Of a stretch of 64,000 nucleotides of DNA, positions 53,913 through 64,000 are shown piece after piece (the stretch's first letter is position 1; each line of letters opens with the position of its first letter). The DNA is taken from NCBI GenBank assembly GCA_030549205.1, contig JAUKTV010000004.1:1302001-1366000 (forward strand). Reading direction: 5' to 3'. The DNA is from Apiosordaria backusii (lineage: Eukaryota > Ascomycota > Sordariomycetes > Sordariales > Lasiosphaeriaceae). Under the pieces are notes generated by a model. The model was not told where the DNA came from. It saw only the letters and a program-made list of their open reading frames with translations, and did not search any database. The position numbers and the translations under genes are program-made.

Positions 53913-54936
53913 GGTGTGTGATGTGTAAGACTTGGGAACCGCAACTGGGAAAGAGGCTGCAAGTACTTAAAGTCGATTATGAGGGGAAACTGAAGATATG
54001 ATGGTGAGACAGCAACGAGTTGGGCAAACGTATCATATATACCCAAACCGGGTCTGGCAGTGCACCATGGTGCAGCAAGGAAGAGGGAGGGGCTGCGGGG
54101 TCCTGGGCCCGCTGGCTTGGCATCCGATTCAGTGTTGTGGACTTTCGATAGCAATCGCTTGGCAGCGGGGTGATACGAGTGACGTCAAACGCTGGCCATG
54201 CATGTTTCTGCCAGTGACGAGTGGTTTACTTTTTGTTTGGAGCAATTTCAGCAAATCATCGAGGCCAAAACAAGCACAAGGAGCAGGATTTGGTCGTCTT
54301 GGCTCGTCATGTTTCAGGTGGAAATGTCGGTTCAACAATGCGATGTTGTCACAGTGGGGGAAGCTGGGCTGCGCAGGAGCGAAACAGCTGAGGAGTGGGT
54401 CCTCTGAATGGGGAAAAGAGAGGGTATTCCCAGCTGAGTTAGGTGTGGGGACATACGTCGTTTGCTGAGGCCGCCGCTAGGCCACCCCAGTGTAACGCTC
54501 AACAAAATGTGAGGGGATTCCATAACCACTGTTTTCATCTAAAACATTTCTCCTTGTTAGTCTCACAAATTGCATCTCCAATGCTCACTTCACAATCTTA
54601 GTTGAACATCAGGTCAAGTATAAGCGCAAAGGTTTCTCTCGATAAGACTAGCTGAACTTGACCGATTGGCGATCGGCGATCCAGCAGGGCTTATTGAGGG
54701 GAAATGCATACCATGATTCAGGGGTTCAGGGGTAAACAGAAGCTAAGCAAATCATCATACCTTACTATTTGAAGTTAATATTTTTTTAAACGTCACAAAA
54801 TAAGTTAACAAATGGATACATCGCAGGTAATTAGGTTAGCAATGATTCATATTTCATAGTCTAAAATGCTCACCGTTTACTTTCAGGGCCCTGCCCTTTA
54901 TCTCGCCCGGAGGTGGTGTTACTACTTACCTAGCAC
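53913..54936. other. Intergenic, partly AT-rich
   Basis: About 1 kb between two minus-strand genes. The part from about 54760 to 54870 is AT-rich with homopolymer runs. No gene recognised. Confidence 0.4.
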
Positions 54937-55656
54937 CTACCTACTTGGGGCAGGGCCACGCCAGGTGTATCCCTCCCTAATCACCTCCTCGCGAAGCTCA
55001 ACAAAGAGGTAGTTCTCTTCGTTGCCCGGAGCCGGAGCGACCCAGGGTCTATAAGGGGAACCGTCAGGATTAGGTGGGAACGCCGCCTGTTTCTCAAAGT
55101 CAGTCAGCTGGAGGGCTCCCGCGGCGGAATGTAGTATCGCATTCCTAACCTGGAAGTCATCATAGCCGCCTTCTCTCAGCTCACGAATTTGACGAGCCAA
55201 AAAGTTCATACTTTCGATTCGGCAGGGGTGGCAGAAATTGGGGATGGACCCACCTTCAGGTTTGGTAGGAGGGATATAGTCTGGCTGCCAGGAGGCGGCG
55301 GGGAGGGGGTATGCGTAGGCAGGGTGCGTGCAGCCTTCGAAGGACTCCTTTTTAGTAGTGTACACGAGATCGAGCCTGCATTTAGGGCATGATACCGTCT
55401 CGCCGCTGTTGGTCAGATGCTCCGCCCAGCCGTCATAGCAGTCCTTGCACATCATATGCCCGCAAAAGAGCACTATTCCGGGATTAGCGTTGGCGATGTT
55501 CTCAGGAGGGGTAGCAGGGGTGAGGTTCTCGTTTTCCTCCAGACAGACCAAGCAGTTAACAATGGGCGTCTTGGTCACGGCTTTCTGTTCGGGAGACATG
55601 TGAATCCAAGCCTTGAGCTGGTGCCAGAGGGAAACCTCTTCTCTTTCGGACGCCAT
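54937..55656 (-). CDS. RING-finger (C3HC4) protein
   Basis: Single exon, 239 residues. A complete RING of HC type is present: Cys35, Cys38, Cys65, His67, Cys70, Cys73, Cys90 and Cys93 (CLVCLE ... LFCGHMMCKDC ... CPKC). The rest is Pro-rich with a C-terminal RPWVAPAPGNEENY segment and no membrane helix. RING proteins of this type usually act as E3 ubiquitin ligases by recruiting an E2; substrate unknown. The start at 55656 gives MASEREEV in acceptable context. Confidence 0.83.
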   Translation of the reverse strand: MASEREEVSLWHQLKAWIHMSPEQKAVTKTPIVNCLVCLEENENLTPATPPENIANANPGIVLFCGHMMCKDCYDGWAEHLTNSGETVSCPKCRLDLVYTTKKESFEGCTHPAYAYPLPAASWQPDYIPPTKPEGGSIPNFCHPCRIESMNFLARQIRELREGGYDDFQVRNAILHSAAGALQLTDFEKQAAFPPNPDGSPYRPWVAPAPGNEENYLFVELREEVIREGYTWRGPAPSR

Positions 55657-56462
55657 GCTGATGGTCTATTGCGTTTCCGGTTGTTAGTATTGTTAGTAAT
55701 ATTTCTGGTGTAGAGATTACCCAAAAGAACGGTTGACTTGTCGAGCTGAATGGTTTGATTAAGGGAGATCATGATGGTAGAGGGTGGGGGATGGTGATTT
55801 ATAACTTGTTGGATATGGTCTTTGTTCCAATTACAACATGGTTAATTGTCGTCCATATACAAACGGCATCTTGTCAACGGAATGCTATATTTATAGACTT
55901 ACAATTGCATTGTGTTCTCAAAAAAGCTAGGGAGCGTACAAAGACTCTTTGTTTTGTCTGCTTCCCGAGGGTCTTCTAAGGGTCCTTGGGATAAGGTATC
56001 CATTGTTTTTGCGGACCACGTAGAAGAACAAAGTGATGATGATCATGGCCTTGATAAACCTGCCGTACTCGAAATATCTGCCCAAGTGTACCGACCTATA
56101 GACTGGCGAGTAAGGCCACAGCGGTAGTCTCAAGAGATTTGTAACACTGTCACTTGGCTTGCTCTTGCACGTTCACGTTTGCTGTCACGGGCAAGATGTG
56201 GTGTGGAGACCGAGTTGCTGTCAAGTGCCAGACGTTGAGTAATTGGATGTCGGGCACTGCATGACACGAGGCTGTAAAGCAGACGTTCCATGGGTGGAAG
56301 GAACTCCCAACACTGTCACTTCCCGCAACTTCCCACTGAATGGAAGCAGAGCGAGCACGCGCTCGCGGGAGCATCAACGAGAAGTCCAAAGAAAGGGGCA
56401 ACCTTGAGCCTCTCATGCCAGCGCTGCGCACTTGCCTCAACTGATAAGAGTGACATGATGGA
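55657..56462. other. Intergenic between divergent genes
   Basis: About 0.8 kb. No gene recognised before the CorA-like fragment. Confidence 0.4.
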
Positions 56463-57192
56463 TCCCGGCAACAGCTCCCACTGCCTCACCCCTCAGCTCC
56501 AGATGATCAAATATCCACAATTGCCGCTGTCATCGCCGCCGTCGTTGCCTTCCCCACCAAGATAGCTGCCGCCATTCCGCAAAGGTCTACAAGTATACTG
56601 CAAGAGTTCGCCGTCTGGCAGAAGGGAGTAAGCTCATGGGTGGACGCAAATAAGGAATCGGTCAAGGCCTTTGCCATGAGTTGTTTTAGCGAAGGATAGA
56701 TTGGTGTGTTCGGGAATGCGTTTTTGCTGCTGGCCACGGACATCGATGTCTGTCTTATGGTTGCAGCAGGAATACCTGGCAAATTCAAGCAGAAGGGAGA
56801 GCATGTCCATGAAGACCTTGGCCCTCCTCGGTGCTTTCTTCTTGCCTGGAACATTTCTCTCGTCCTTGTTCAGTATGCCCTTTTTCGACTTTAGTAGCGG
56901 TAAGTATTAACCCGTTCTGGCCCAGTTTGATACTTATGCATGCTGACTGTGGATAACAGACATGAACGGCTCCGTCTCTCGCCATATCTGGATCTACTTC
57001 GTGCTGATGGCTCCGCTGACACTCATCATTGTGGGTTCATGGCTGCTGTTTGACAGAGCAAGCCGTAATGTGACGGAGGAAGACACAGCAGAGACAGAAA
57101 AGAGGATACAGGCTCTCGAGACCAAGATCACAAAGAGAATTGCGACAAGAACTGGTGCAAGGGTTAATACATTGCCGGTGGCAACCGTATGA
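56463..57192 (+). pseudogene. CorA-like membrane protein, C-terminal part only
   Basis: The certain part is 56767-56899 plus 56960-57192: QEYLANSSRRESMSMKT leads into two hydrophobic helices (LALLGAFFLPGTFLSSLF, FSMPFFDF and, after a GTAAGT intron, WIYFVLMAPLTLIIVGSWLLF) and a polar tail. This is the TM pair of fungal CorA-like proteins. An upstream exon (56463-56625, STIAAVIAAVVAFPTKIAA...VWQKG, donor GTAAGC) joins in phase but is unlike CorA. No start codon or N-terminal domain is found, so I call it a fragment. A full-length relative lies at 58239-61065. Confidence 0.5.
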
Positions 57193-57251
57193 CAGGGGCC
57201 TGACGACTAGATATCTCCAACGAATACATCCGTGATACCCTAAAGTTGGCG

Positions 57252-57890
57252 TCACCCATTCATCCTGCCCAGACAGCATCTCCTAGCAGGGACAACAACC
57301 CTCCCTTCAAAGCCTCTCCCATTTGCCGAAGTCCCATACCTCAAGGTCACGTTCGCTGTTCCACCCAACGTCACCCTCTCTACTTTTCCATTGGCGTCTG
57401 TCTCCAGAGTTTGCTGTACCGTGATACCTGTTGCCACCGTCATGTCAGCTTCAATTGCTGCACTTTGCGAAACTTTCAAGCGCTCTTATGAAGTTTCCCC
57501 CTTTTACACATTACCCCTTTCACACATTACCCCTTTCACACATTACCCCTTTCACACATTACCACATTCCACCGCGACAACAGAAAAGAACTCACTCGTC
57601 CGACTAGCATCCCCCCACTGATAACTAAAACTCGACTCCGTACACTCCATCGTCTCCTCCCTGGTCTCAGGTGAATACACCCAGTGACACTTGGCCGGTG
57701 AGCTCCCCACGTCAGAGCCAACAGCATAAAACACAGACGTCGTGTCTTGATAACGCCACCCCGTCGCAGATGCTCCGCCAGTGATGGTCAAGTTCCAGTA
57801 ACCATATTCAGGTTCTGTCACCGCTCCGAAGGTTCTTGGGACAAGGGCGAGAAAAAGGAAAGTGGAAAAAGGGTTGTTCAAGGGGAACAT
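57252..57890 (-). CDS. Secreted beta-rich protein, AA1-like
   Basis: Two exons, 57890-57596 and 57427-57252, joined over a 168-nt intron (GTGAGT donor, CTGAC branch, CAACAG acceptor), give 156 residues. The N-terminus MFPLNNPFSTFLFLALVP is a signal. The mature protein is beta-rich (YGYWNLTITGG, FYAVGSDVG, CHWVYSPETREETMEC, ITVQQTLETDANGKV) and loosely resembles the AA1-like secreted beta-barrel group of fungi; two CC residues near the end. The intron contains four 16-bp tandem units, noted separately. Similarity to AA1 is a pattern judgement. Confidence 0.65.
57503..57566 (+). repeat. 16-bp minisatellite inside an intron
   Basis: Four consecutive copies of a 16-bp unit containing ACACATTACCCCTTTC (plus strand), the first with one change. 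It lies in the intron of the secreted AA1-like gene and lengthens it to 168 nt, against about 50-70 nt for most introns in this window. Confidence 0.88.
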
Positions 57891-58238
57891 CTGGGGAGTT
57901 CGGTTAGTCTGTGCGTTTGTTGACTTGGAAAACAAGCAGATTCAGGGGGGATGCCAAGGGTGGAGCTTCAGTTTGAACGGGGAGAAAAATCCGGAGAAGT
58001 TAATGAGTGTACGTAAAGAGATCTGTGGAGAGTTAATATACAAAACCCAAATCAAGCTTTCCCAAATCCTGCAACGTTGCAATCGGTAGGTTGAATGAAA
58101 AGGTGGGATAGATCTTGTAGAGTGTGTTCAGCCGGGATGCAGGTTGCTGCACCCGAAGCTGCTTGTAACCGCGCCCAGCGAACAAAGAAGCAATATCGAG
58201 AGCAACAAGTAACGAACAACCCGTTGTAACCCCCTCAT
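57891..58238. other. Intergenic upstream of the secreted AA1-like gene
   Basis: About 350 nt between two minus-strand genes. No additional gene seen. Confidence 0.4.
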
Positions 58239-61065
58239 CTAAGCCTCAGACACTACTGTAGCAGGCGGCTGAACAGCCTGCATTTCCACCCCTTCAGCAG
58301 GAACACCTCCTTGGTCTCCAACTTTTCCCCGTCGGCGTCTTACTAGCGTCCCCAAACCCCCTTTAGGCCAGAAATCTCCCCATATTTTTGATCCTGTGTT
58401 TTTATTCGGTGGTGATATGCCAGGTGGCCTCCTCTTTGGCTTCCTCGGGTCTGGTCCCGGCGGGGTGATCTTTAGCATCTGACAGGCATGCCAGAACCAA
58501 GTTTTCGTCTGGAGCCACACTGGCACATGCTGAGATATCCGGGGCATGATCTTTTCCCGGTCGACAAAGAATACGGCGGCAATGGATATGACGTATGTCA
58601 GGCCTGCCACGACGAGCATCGATCCGACGTATGGGCCTTTGAGGTGGGAGAGGGCTTCGTCTCCAATGAGGGACATGCTGTAGACTGCCTGGATTATGCA
58701 ACCATTGATCAGCCAGGATGAACGATTAATGAAAGGGTAGGTTCACCTAATGGACAGGGCGCACCGTGACAAATCCTAGGGGTAGATACAAAATGGTGAC
58801 GGCTGTGAAGATGATGATGTGCCTGTTCATGGACGTCGACTTGGATGCTTCCGACAGAGTTGTGGCGCTCATGATCTGTGTTGATTAGCAGTTGCTGGGA
58901 TTGGACTTGCAACAGAAACCTGAAAGCAACAGCAGATTACATACACCGTCGCGAAGTCTTTCAATCTCACTAGTCTTGGCAGTGATCAGTCTGTTAAGTG
59001 TAGCCACCCGCGCATCAAAGGTATCCACGATAGTATCCCAATTCTTGCTGACTATGGCAGCAGTTTCCGGTGAGGCCGGACTGAAGTCACGTGTATTCAC
59101 GTAGTACCTCAACATGCCGATATGCTGAGATCGCAGACCTCTCAAGGTGTTGGTGGCCTCCTGGATGGAGTCTTGGATAATCTGAAGCAGATGGAGCAGC
59201 TGAAAGTAAAGCCTCAACTGGGTGAACGAGTTGTCGAACATGAGGCTTTCTGCATGGCGTTCGTTGAGAATATCCTCAGTCTAGGCAGGCGTATGTAAAT
59301 ATCAACATTCCCTATGTTATGAGGGGCGAGAGCGCAAGTAGCATCTCACCTGAACATGGATCCAGTGGTCCATTCTGAGTAGCAGCTGGCACCAATTAAA
59401 GTACCAGTGGTTCGTAATAAAGTTATCGATCAAAATCTGAAGGTGACACATACCGGCCCATTCCGCCACAACTTGAATCTTGCTGAATTTCAGCTTAGTT
59501 CCCAGACTGTCGCAGGAAATGCCGGGGACTGAGGTGTCATGAAGAACAAGTATGCTGAAAACTGAAGGGATAGCAGCAGGTGATGCCCATCTAATACTGA
59601 TACGTGACTCCTCGATCGCGTCGCCAGAGTTCACGATATTGCCCCGCTCCCGTTCAAAGAGGAACCCTGGTTTCAGAGGATCATCGGCTGTGGTCCGTTT
59701 TGTGCATGGCTGCAACCACCGAAGATGGAAGACAATTTTGAGCACAAGATCTTGCCCGGAACTTCTATCGTACGACAAGAGTCCACTGGTCCACCGATGT
59801 CGTCCTCCTCGCCCAAGGAAGTGAACCAAAAACTTGTAGTCCTTTTCTAAAAGAGTGTTCCTGGTGCCTTCAGCTGCTGGGAAGAAGTGGTGTCGAGAGA
59901 GGAGGCAAAGAATCAATGCGACTGTTTTCACATCAAGTACTGGTTGGCTGTCAACGGTAACCAGCCTGAATCAAAATGTTTCTTCAGTTAGTCTGCCTGT
60001 ATACAATGTCGCGCCGATAGGTAGGTAAGGTAGGGTATAGAAACTCCAACGTTTGATGAAATAAGCATCTCACCATATCTGACCAGTCTGCACATCTTTC
60101 GCGTCGGGAAATATTGGCCTAGGTTCGTCTTCTTCTTCTGCTTCGAATAATGCTCGGTTCAGTGGACAAGTCCACAGGTTGAAAATCGCCTCGAAAAAAG
60201 ACCAATGCGCAGGCTGAAGGGAAAGTCTGCCTTTGTCTGCACGTAGATAGAGGGAGTAGACCTCAATCGACCTGACTATACTTGTTTTCTCCAAACACCA
60301 AAATGGGCACGAAGGGTAGCTATCCGAGTTTGGGTTCAGCCATTTTGCCTCTCGTATCTCTTTTGGCCATTCATCCTGAAGGAACTGTCTGCAAGCTTCG
60401 GTTTTCTCTGGAGAGGTTTCTTGACAAAGCCGAACTCTTCGATCAACAATGGAGTCCGCTTCGCCAACAGCGGGCAGAATAATGGAGGCTCCTTGCAGCG
60501 ATGGGTGAATTTGAAGCAAAGTTTCGAGTGGAATCGGGAAGCTGGGGTTCCGGGCGTGGGGGATGTTGAAGGAAATGGGTGGTGCGGGAGCCCTTAGACC
60601 TGCCCAATCCATGCTGTATGCAGTGGATGCGTGATGGAGATCGGAAAGAATAGCCGAGAGATGATTATTCGATGGCTTGGTGTTGAGTATTGCTGCCCGC
60701 TCTCGAATGATATCCAAGAATATCTGGAAGGGAATTGTCGAAGGGACCGGGACATCGAGCAAGTCAGGGTTTGAAGGAGGAGCTTCATCCACGGGTGGAT
60801 CGGTGCTTTGGGGGACGGATGCCATGAACGAACCACTGAGCCTTTTGAGATTGGCATTGAGTTCGCGGATTTCTTCCAGGAGCTGCTGTGTAAGAGTCTC
60901 TTCAATTGGGCTTCGACCGGTTCCGACAGCCGATCCACCTGTCGAAGTTGTTGCGGATTGTGTCTCCAAGCGGCTGTTGTTCATCTTTAGGCTTGCGGTA
61001 ATATCAATAGTATCACGAGCTTGAGAAGGGTTTACATGGGAAAGAACGGCGAGATGTGTGTCCAT
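58239..61065 (-). CDS. CorA-like membrane protein
   Basis: Five exons, 61065-60074, 59965-59350, 59280-58945, 58875-58765 and 58688-58239, give 834 residues from the ATG at 61065 (a second Met is 27 codons later). Long N-terminal soluble part, then a helical segment (RLYFQLLHLLQIIQDSIQE, ATLNRLITAKTSEIERL) leading into two membrane helices: SMNRHIIIFTAVTILYLPLGFVT and VGSMLVVAGLTYVISIAAVFFV. This C-terminal pair, with a Met-rich loop between helices, is typical of fungal CorA-like proteins whose cation transport is unproven. The tail is Lys/Arg/Pro-rich. Splices all keep frame with GTGAGA, GTATGT and GTGCGC donors; the last is weak. Confidence 0.78.
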
Positions 61066-62681
61066 CTGGCCCTCCCTCAGTCTTATGCCATCATGTTCGC
61101 AGTGGCAACTCGCGGATGACAAGCATGCAGGTTTCCGAACAGAAGCCGTCGAGGGGTAGGCCCAACCATGCCGTTGACAGAACACGGCGGAAATGGATGG
61201 CTATGATAGCACAGAATAAGTGACAAAGCGCATGAAATGGTGGTACAAGTGATCGATCTCGTGGGCTTGGAAAGCTGTGGTTACCTGAGCTTGTGTGCTA
61301 GCCGGTGAGGCATCCTCCAACGGATACATAATTCATTGTAAGCAGCCCATACAGTGCAGACAGGTGTGAGTAACTACGAAATCTCTATCAGCGACAGTTC
61401 GGAGCAACCGTCACACACCTCCTTCCAATGATGAGATGCTCAGCCAAGGTTGAGCTAGCACGTGGCTAGCTGCCGCCCTGTCATCGTATGTACCTTTTAC
61501 TAGTGCGATGTTGGACCTGTGATCCTTCGTCCCCACACTGTGGACGATGCTACCTCACACCAACATCGTGGCGCGTTTTACCGAGGAAGCGAGACTTGTG
61601 GTGTTGGCTGTAAAATTGGGTGCAGAGCTAAGTTCTGCAAGGTCGACTCGGCCGAAATGAGGTACCAAAAGGACACAAGTCGTCTTGCCATGAAAGGCCC
61701 ATGTGGCGCAGCGGCACAGCGGGCCGGGGAGAAATGGCTGTTGGTGAGGGCGAACCCGGCAGTCTGGGTATATAAAGCTGCATATTGCCCTTTGATGTTA
61801 GCGCTTGAAGTATACTGTAAATAATTAATCTGTAGGAACAGGTAGGTACTCCGAGATGAATGCCAGGAACAATGCAAAAGATGGGCTTTGATGGAGACGT
61901 CGCGAGCTTCCATTAACCCCGCACAGACTGTTCTTTTCTCCTTCCCGCAACGGCTGCCGAACCAGATTCGCCAACCACAGCACTCCGATCTCGATAAACC
62001 CTGCTAAAGTAACCCCTGTTTCCTTGAGCTTGGGGCTCGAATGCCGTGCCAGCCAAGCGAGAATGCCATGCAGCTAACGAAGCACTCAATGCGACTTTCG
62101 AACGCCTACACTAGTGTACACTACAATTTCTCTCGGAGAAGCAAACCGCGAAGAACAGTTCAACTGGTCTCGTCACCCCTGTCGTCGATAAGAAACACGG
62201 CGTGACCCACTCGGATTTCTTGAAGAAACTCTCCGCACCATCATGATGCCTGTCACGCCAGAGATTCCGGGCGGTGGAGCCAATGGGCTGACACAACCGC
62301 CGGGTTGCGATCCGGACAGGGTGCTTCTCCAAGTTCGGGGATGGAGGCCAAAATAGGTCGGCGCTAGGAGCCCTGCCCGGGATGGGCTTGCGAGAGGGTA
62401 GCAGTCCCCCTGGTGCCCCGGATATGCTAAGTTGCCTTGCTGCAGCAATAATATTCCAATGCATCGCATTATAGCCACGACCTGGCGTCGCATCCGGAGA
62501 GCAACAGGCTAGGACATCACACACGATGCCCTTGGCAGTACGCACAGGAACGAGGTGGCGAGCGTATAAAACATTCTAGCGGCCCTCGTTTCCTGACCAC
62601 GCGGCTCGTTTCCCGAGCTCTTCAGTCTCTGGTTCCGTATCTGGCATTCTTTCTTTCAGCACGGACTCGCAGATCACCGCC
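61066..62681. other. Long intergenic region between divergent genes
   Basis: About 1.6 kb. A TATATAAAG motif at about 61769-61777 on the plus strand has no gene model attached. Otherwise promoters of the CorA-like gene and the FAD oxidase. Confidence 0.4.
62565..62571 (+). promoter_or_regulatory. TATA box of the FAD oxidase gene
   Basis: TATAAAA about 117 nt upstream of the start codon at 62682. Confidence 0.5.
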
Positions 62682-64000
62682 ATGAAGGGAGGCATCTTTG
62701 GCGTGCTTTGTAGCGCGCTTCTCTATGCTGTAGAGGCTGCATGTGCCCCCAACCCGGAGGCCATCACAAACGTGCCTGGCTTCAAGCCTAACAAGTGGGT
62801 TGCCAAAACCTGGGAGGGAAGCAAATACGCCTGCAAGTGCCATCCTGGAGACTATTGCTGGCCAAAGCAAAGCCAATGGGATAGCCTCAACAGTACGGTT
62901 GGGGGTAACCTTCGCGTCAACCTTCCCCCTGGAGCTCCTTGCTACAACACCTTCCAGGGTCCTCTTGGAAACATCAACACCTACAATGCCGCGCAGTGTG
63001 CTGCTGTGGCCGCTGGGTTCCCCAATGAACAGTTCCAGTAAGTTGCCTCTCTTCATGCCAAGAACCGACAGAATGTGGCGCTCAACAGTTGCTACAGAAT
63101 CGAGCTGCCCACCGCCGGCCTCTGGACTTATTTCACCAACGACACCTGCCGCCCTACCACAAATCCCACTGGCAGCTGCACGCTCGGTTATTATCCTGTC
63201 CTTTACATCACAGCCAAAACCGTTGCCCACATCCAAGCAGGTATCAACTTTGCCAGGAACAACAACTTACGCCTTATCATCCGCAACACTGGACACGACT
63301 TCCTCGGACGTAGTGTCGGCTGGGGTTCGCTTGTCATCAATACTCACAGCTTCAAGAGCATTAGCACCACCAACTCATGGAACGGCCCTGGCTACAATGG
63401 CCCTGCTATCACAGTGGGAGCTGGTGTTCAGGCCTTCGAGGCTCTTGCCCGTCTCAACTCGCTCACCCCTCCCAGAATCATGGTTACGGGCGAGTGCGCT
63501 GTAAGAAAATGTCCACAAGCTCTTGCACTAATGGATTTGAGCTAATCGGTATCAATAGACTGTCGGTGTTGCTGGAGGTCTTGTCCAGGGCGGTGGTCAT
63601 GGCCCGCTGACCAACTTCTACGGCTTCCTTGCCGACACAGCTGTTCAGTTCAAGGTCATCACTGCTGATGGCAAGATTCAGACGGCCAACGCCAACACCA
63701 ACTCGGATCTGTTTTGGGCCCTGAAGGGAGGCGGCCCCGCGGCCTTTGCTGTCATCACCGAGGCTACCTACAAGACATTCGCCGACACACCAAGCGCTGG
63801 CATCAACCTCGACATCAACCCCTCCACCAACACCAATCCCGCCCTGTACTGGGAGGCCGTCCGCAAGTTCCACAGCTACAGCACCCACTTTGTCGACAAC
63901 GGCCTCTACGTTTACTACGAGATCGGCCCCGTTCCCAACACTTTGCACGTGCATCCCATTGTGGGCGTCAACAAGACCCTCGCTCAGCTCCAGGCCGTTG
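62682..64000 (+). CDS. Secreted FAD-dependent oxidase (BBE/VAO-type), 5' part
   Basis: Exons 62682-63037, 63089-63500 and 63559 onward, running off the window. The signal peptide MKGGIFGVLCSALLYAVEA is clear. The FAD_binding_4 domain shows LRLIIRNTGHDF, where His188 is the usual covalent flavin site, and GECATVGVAGG after the second intron, where Cys255 fits the 6-S-cysteinyl attachment of bicovalent enzymes. QGGGHGPLTNFYG and FWALKGGGPAAFAVI follow. Such secreted oxidases act on oligosaccharides, alcohols or small secondary metabolites; the substrate cannot be read from this half. The C-terminal BBE motif is not in the window. Confidence 0.85.

Noticed and set aside
56507..56854. 115-codon minus-strand frame
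   Set aside because: Antisense of the CorA-like fragment, whose plus-strand membrane helices are the recognisable signal.
62622..63236. 204-codon minus-strand frame
   Set aside because: Antisense of the FAD oxidase exons, which carry the conserved motifs.
1..64000. CRISPR array, bacterial operon or integrated viral genome
   Set aside because: No direct-repeat/spacer pattern and no operon layout; introns and nuclear gene families throughout.

Overview
The window reads as nuclear DNA of a filamentous ascomycete, most likely a sordariomycete (Sordariales-like). The evidence is many short spliceosomal introns of about 50-100 nt with GTAAGT/GTATGT donors and CTRAC-type branch points, compact intergenic spaces, two intron-bearing tRNA genes, and single-copy eukaryotic orthologues (ERG7, SPO11, SGT1, SEN2, a YAR1-like protein, the N-terminal methyltransferase TAE1/NTM1, ceramide glucosyltransferase). 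Nothing suggests bacterial, organellar or viral origin. Gene models below were joined by hand across introns using reading frame, splice-site consensus and family knowledge; no search was run.

Layout. 0-7.5 kb: the 3' end of a GDSL/SGNH esterase, a type II membrane GT31-like glycosyltransferase, a multi-pass GT2 polysaccharide synthase, an MDR oxidoreductase and a small secreted protein. 8-14.1 kb: a lipid-anchored-looking NRP/AP-repeat protein, a DUF3632-like protein with a charged tail, an SDR and an HSL-type alpha/beta hydrolase. 14.9-19.3 kb: two secreted proteins, the YAR1-like ankyrin protein, TAE1/NTM1 and tRNA-Tyr(GTA). 19.4-31.2 kb is a housekeeping block: SPO11 (seven exons, one GC-AG intron) divergent from ERG7, then SGT1, ceramide glucosyltransferase and SEN2. 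31.5-36.2 kb: a full-length ABCC transporter. 37.0-37.6 kb: a non-coding element with 70-bp inverted repeats flanked by a 9-bp direct repeat (MULE-like MITE). 38.7-47.5 kb: a DUF924 protein, an unrecognised protein with a troubled 3' end, a C2H2/fungal_trans transcription factor and an internally duplicated protein. 48.9-55.7 kb: a small cysteine-rich secreted protein, a GFA/CENP-V-type enzyme carrying an apparent one-base frameshift, tRNA-Ile(AAT), an SMP-plus-C2 protein and a RING protein. 56.5-64 kb: a C-terminal CorA-like fragment, a secreted protein whose intron holds a minisatellite, a full CorA-like membrane protein, and the 5' part of a secreted FAD oxidase running off the window.

Working together: no single metabolic cluster is evident. 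Functional links are modest: SEN2 encodes the endonuclease subunit needed to process the intron-bearing tRNAs found here; ERG7 and ceramide glucosyltransferase both serve membrane lipids; several cell-surface or secreted products (GT31, GT2, five small secreted proteins, FAD oxidase, esterase) point to wall and extracellular biology. The most unusual items are the MULE-like MITE, the frameshifted GFA gene, the GC-AG intron in SPO11, the intronic 16-bp minisatellite and the unequal pair of CorA-like genes.
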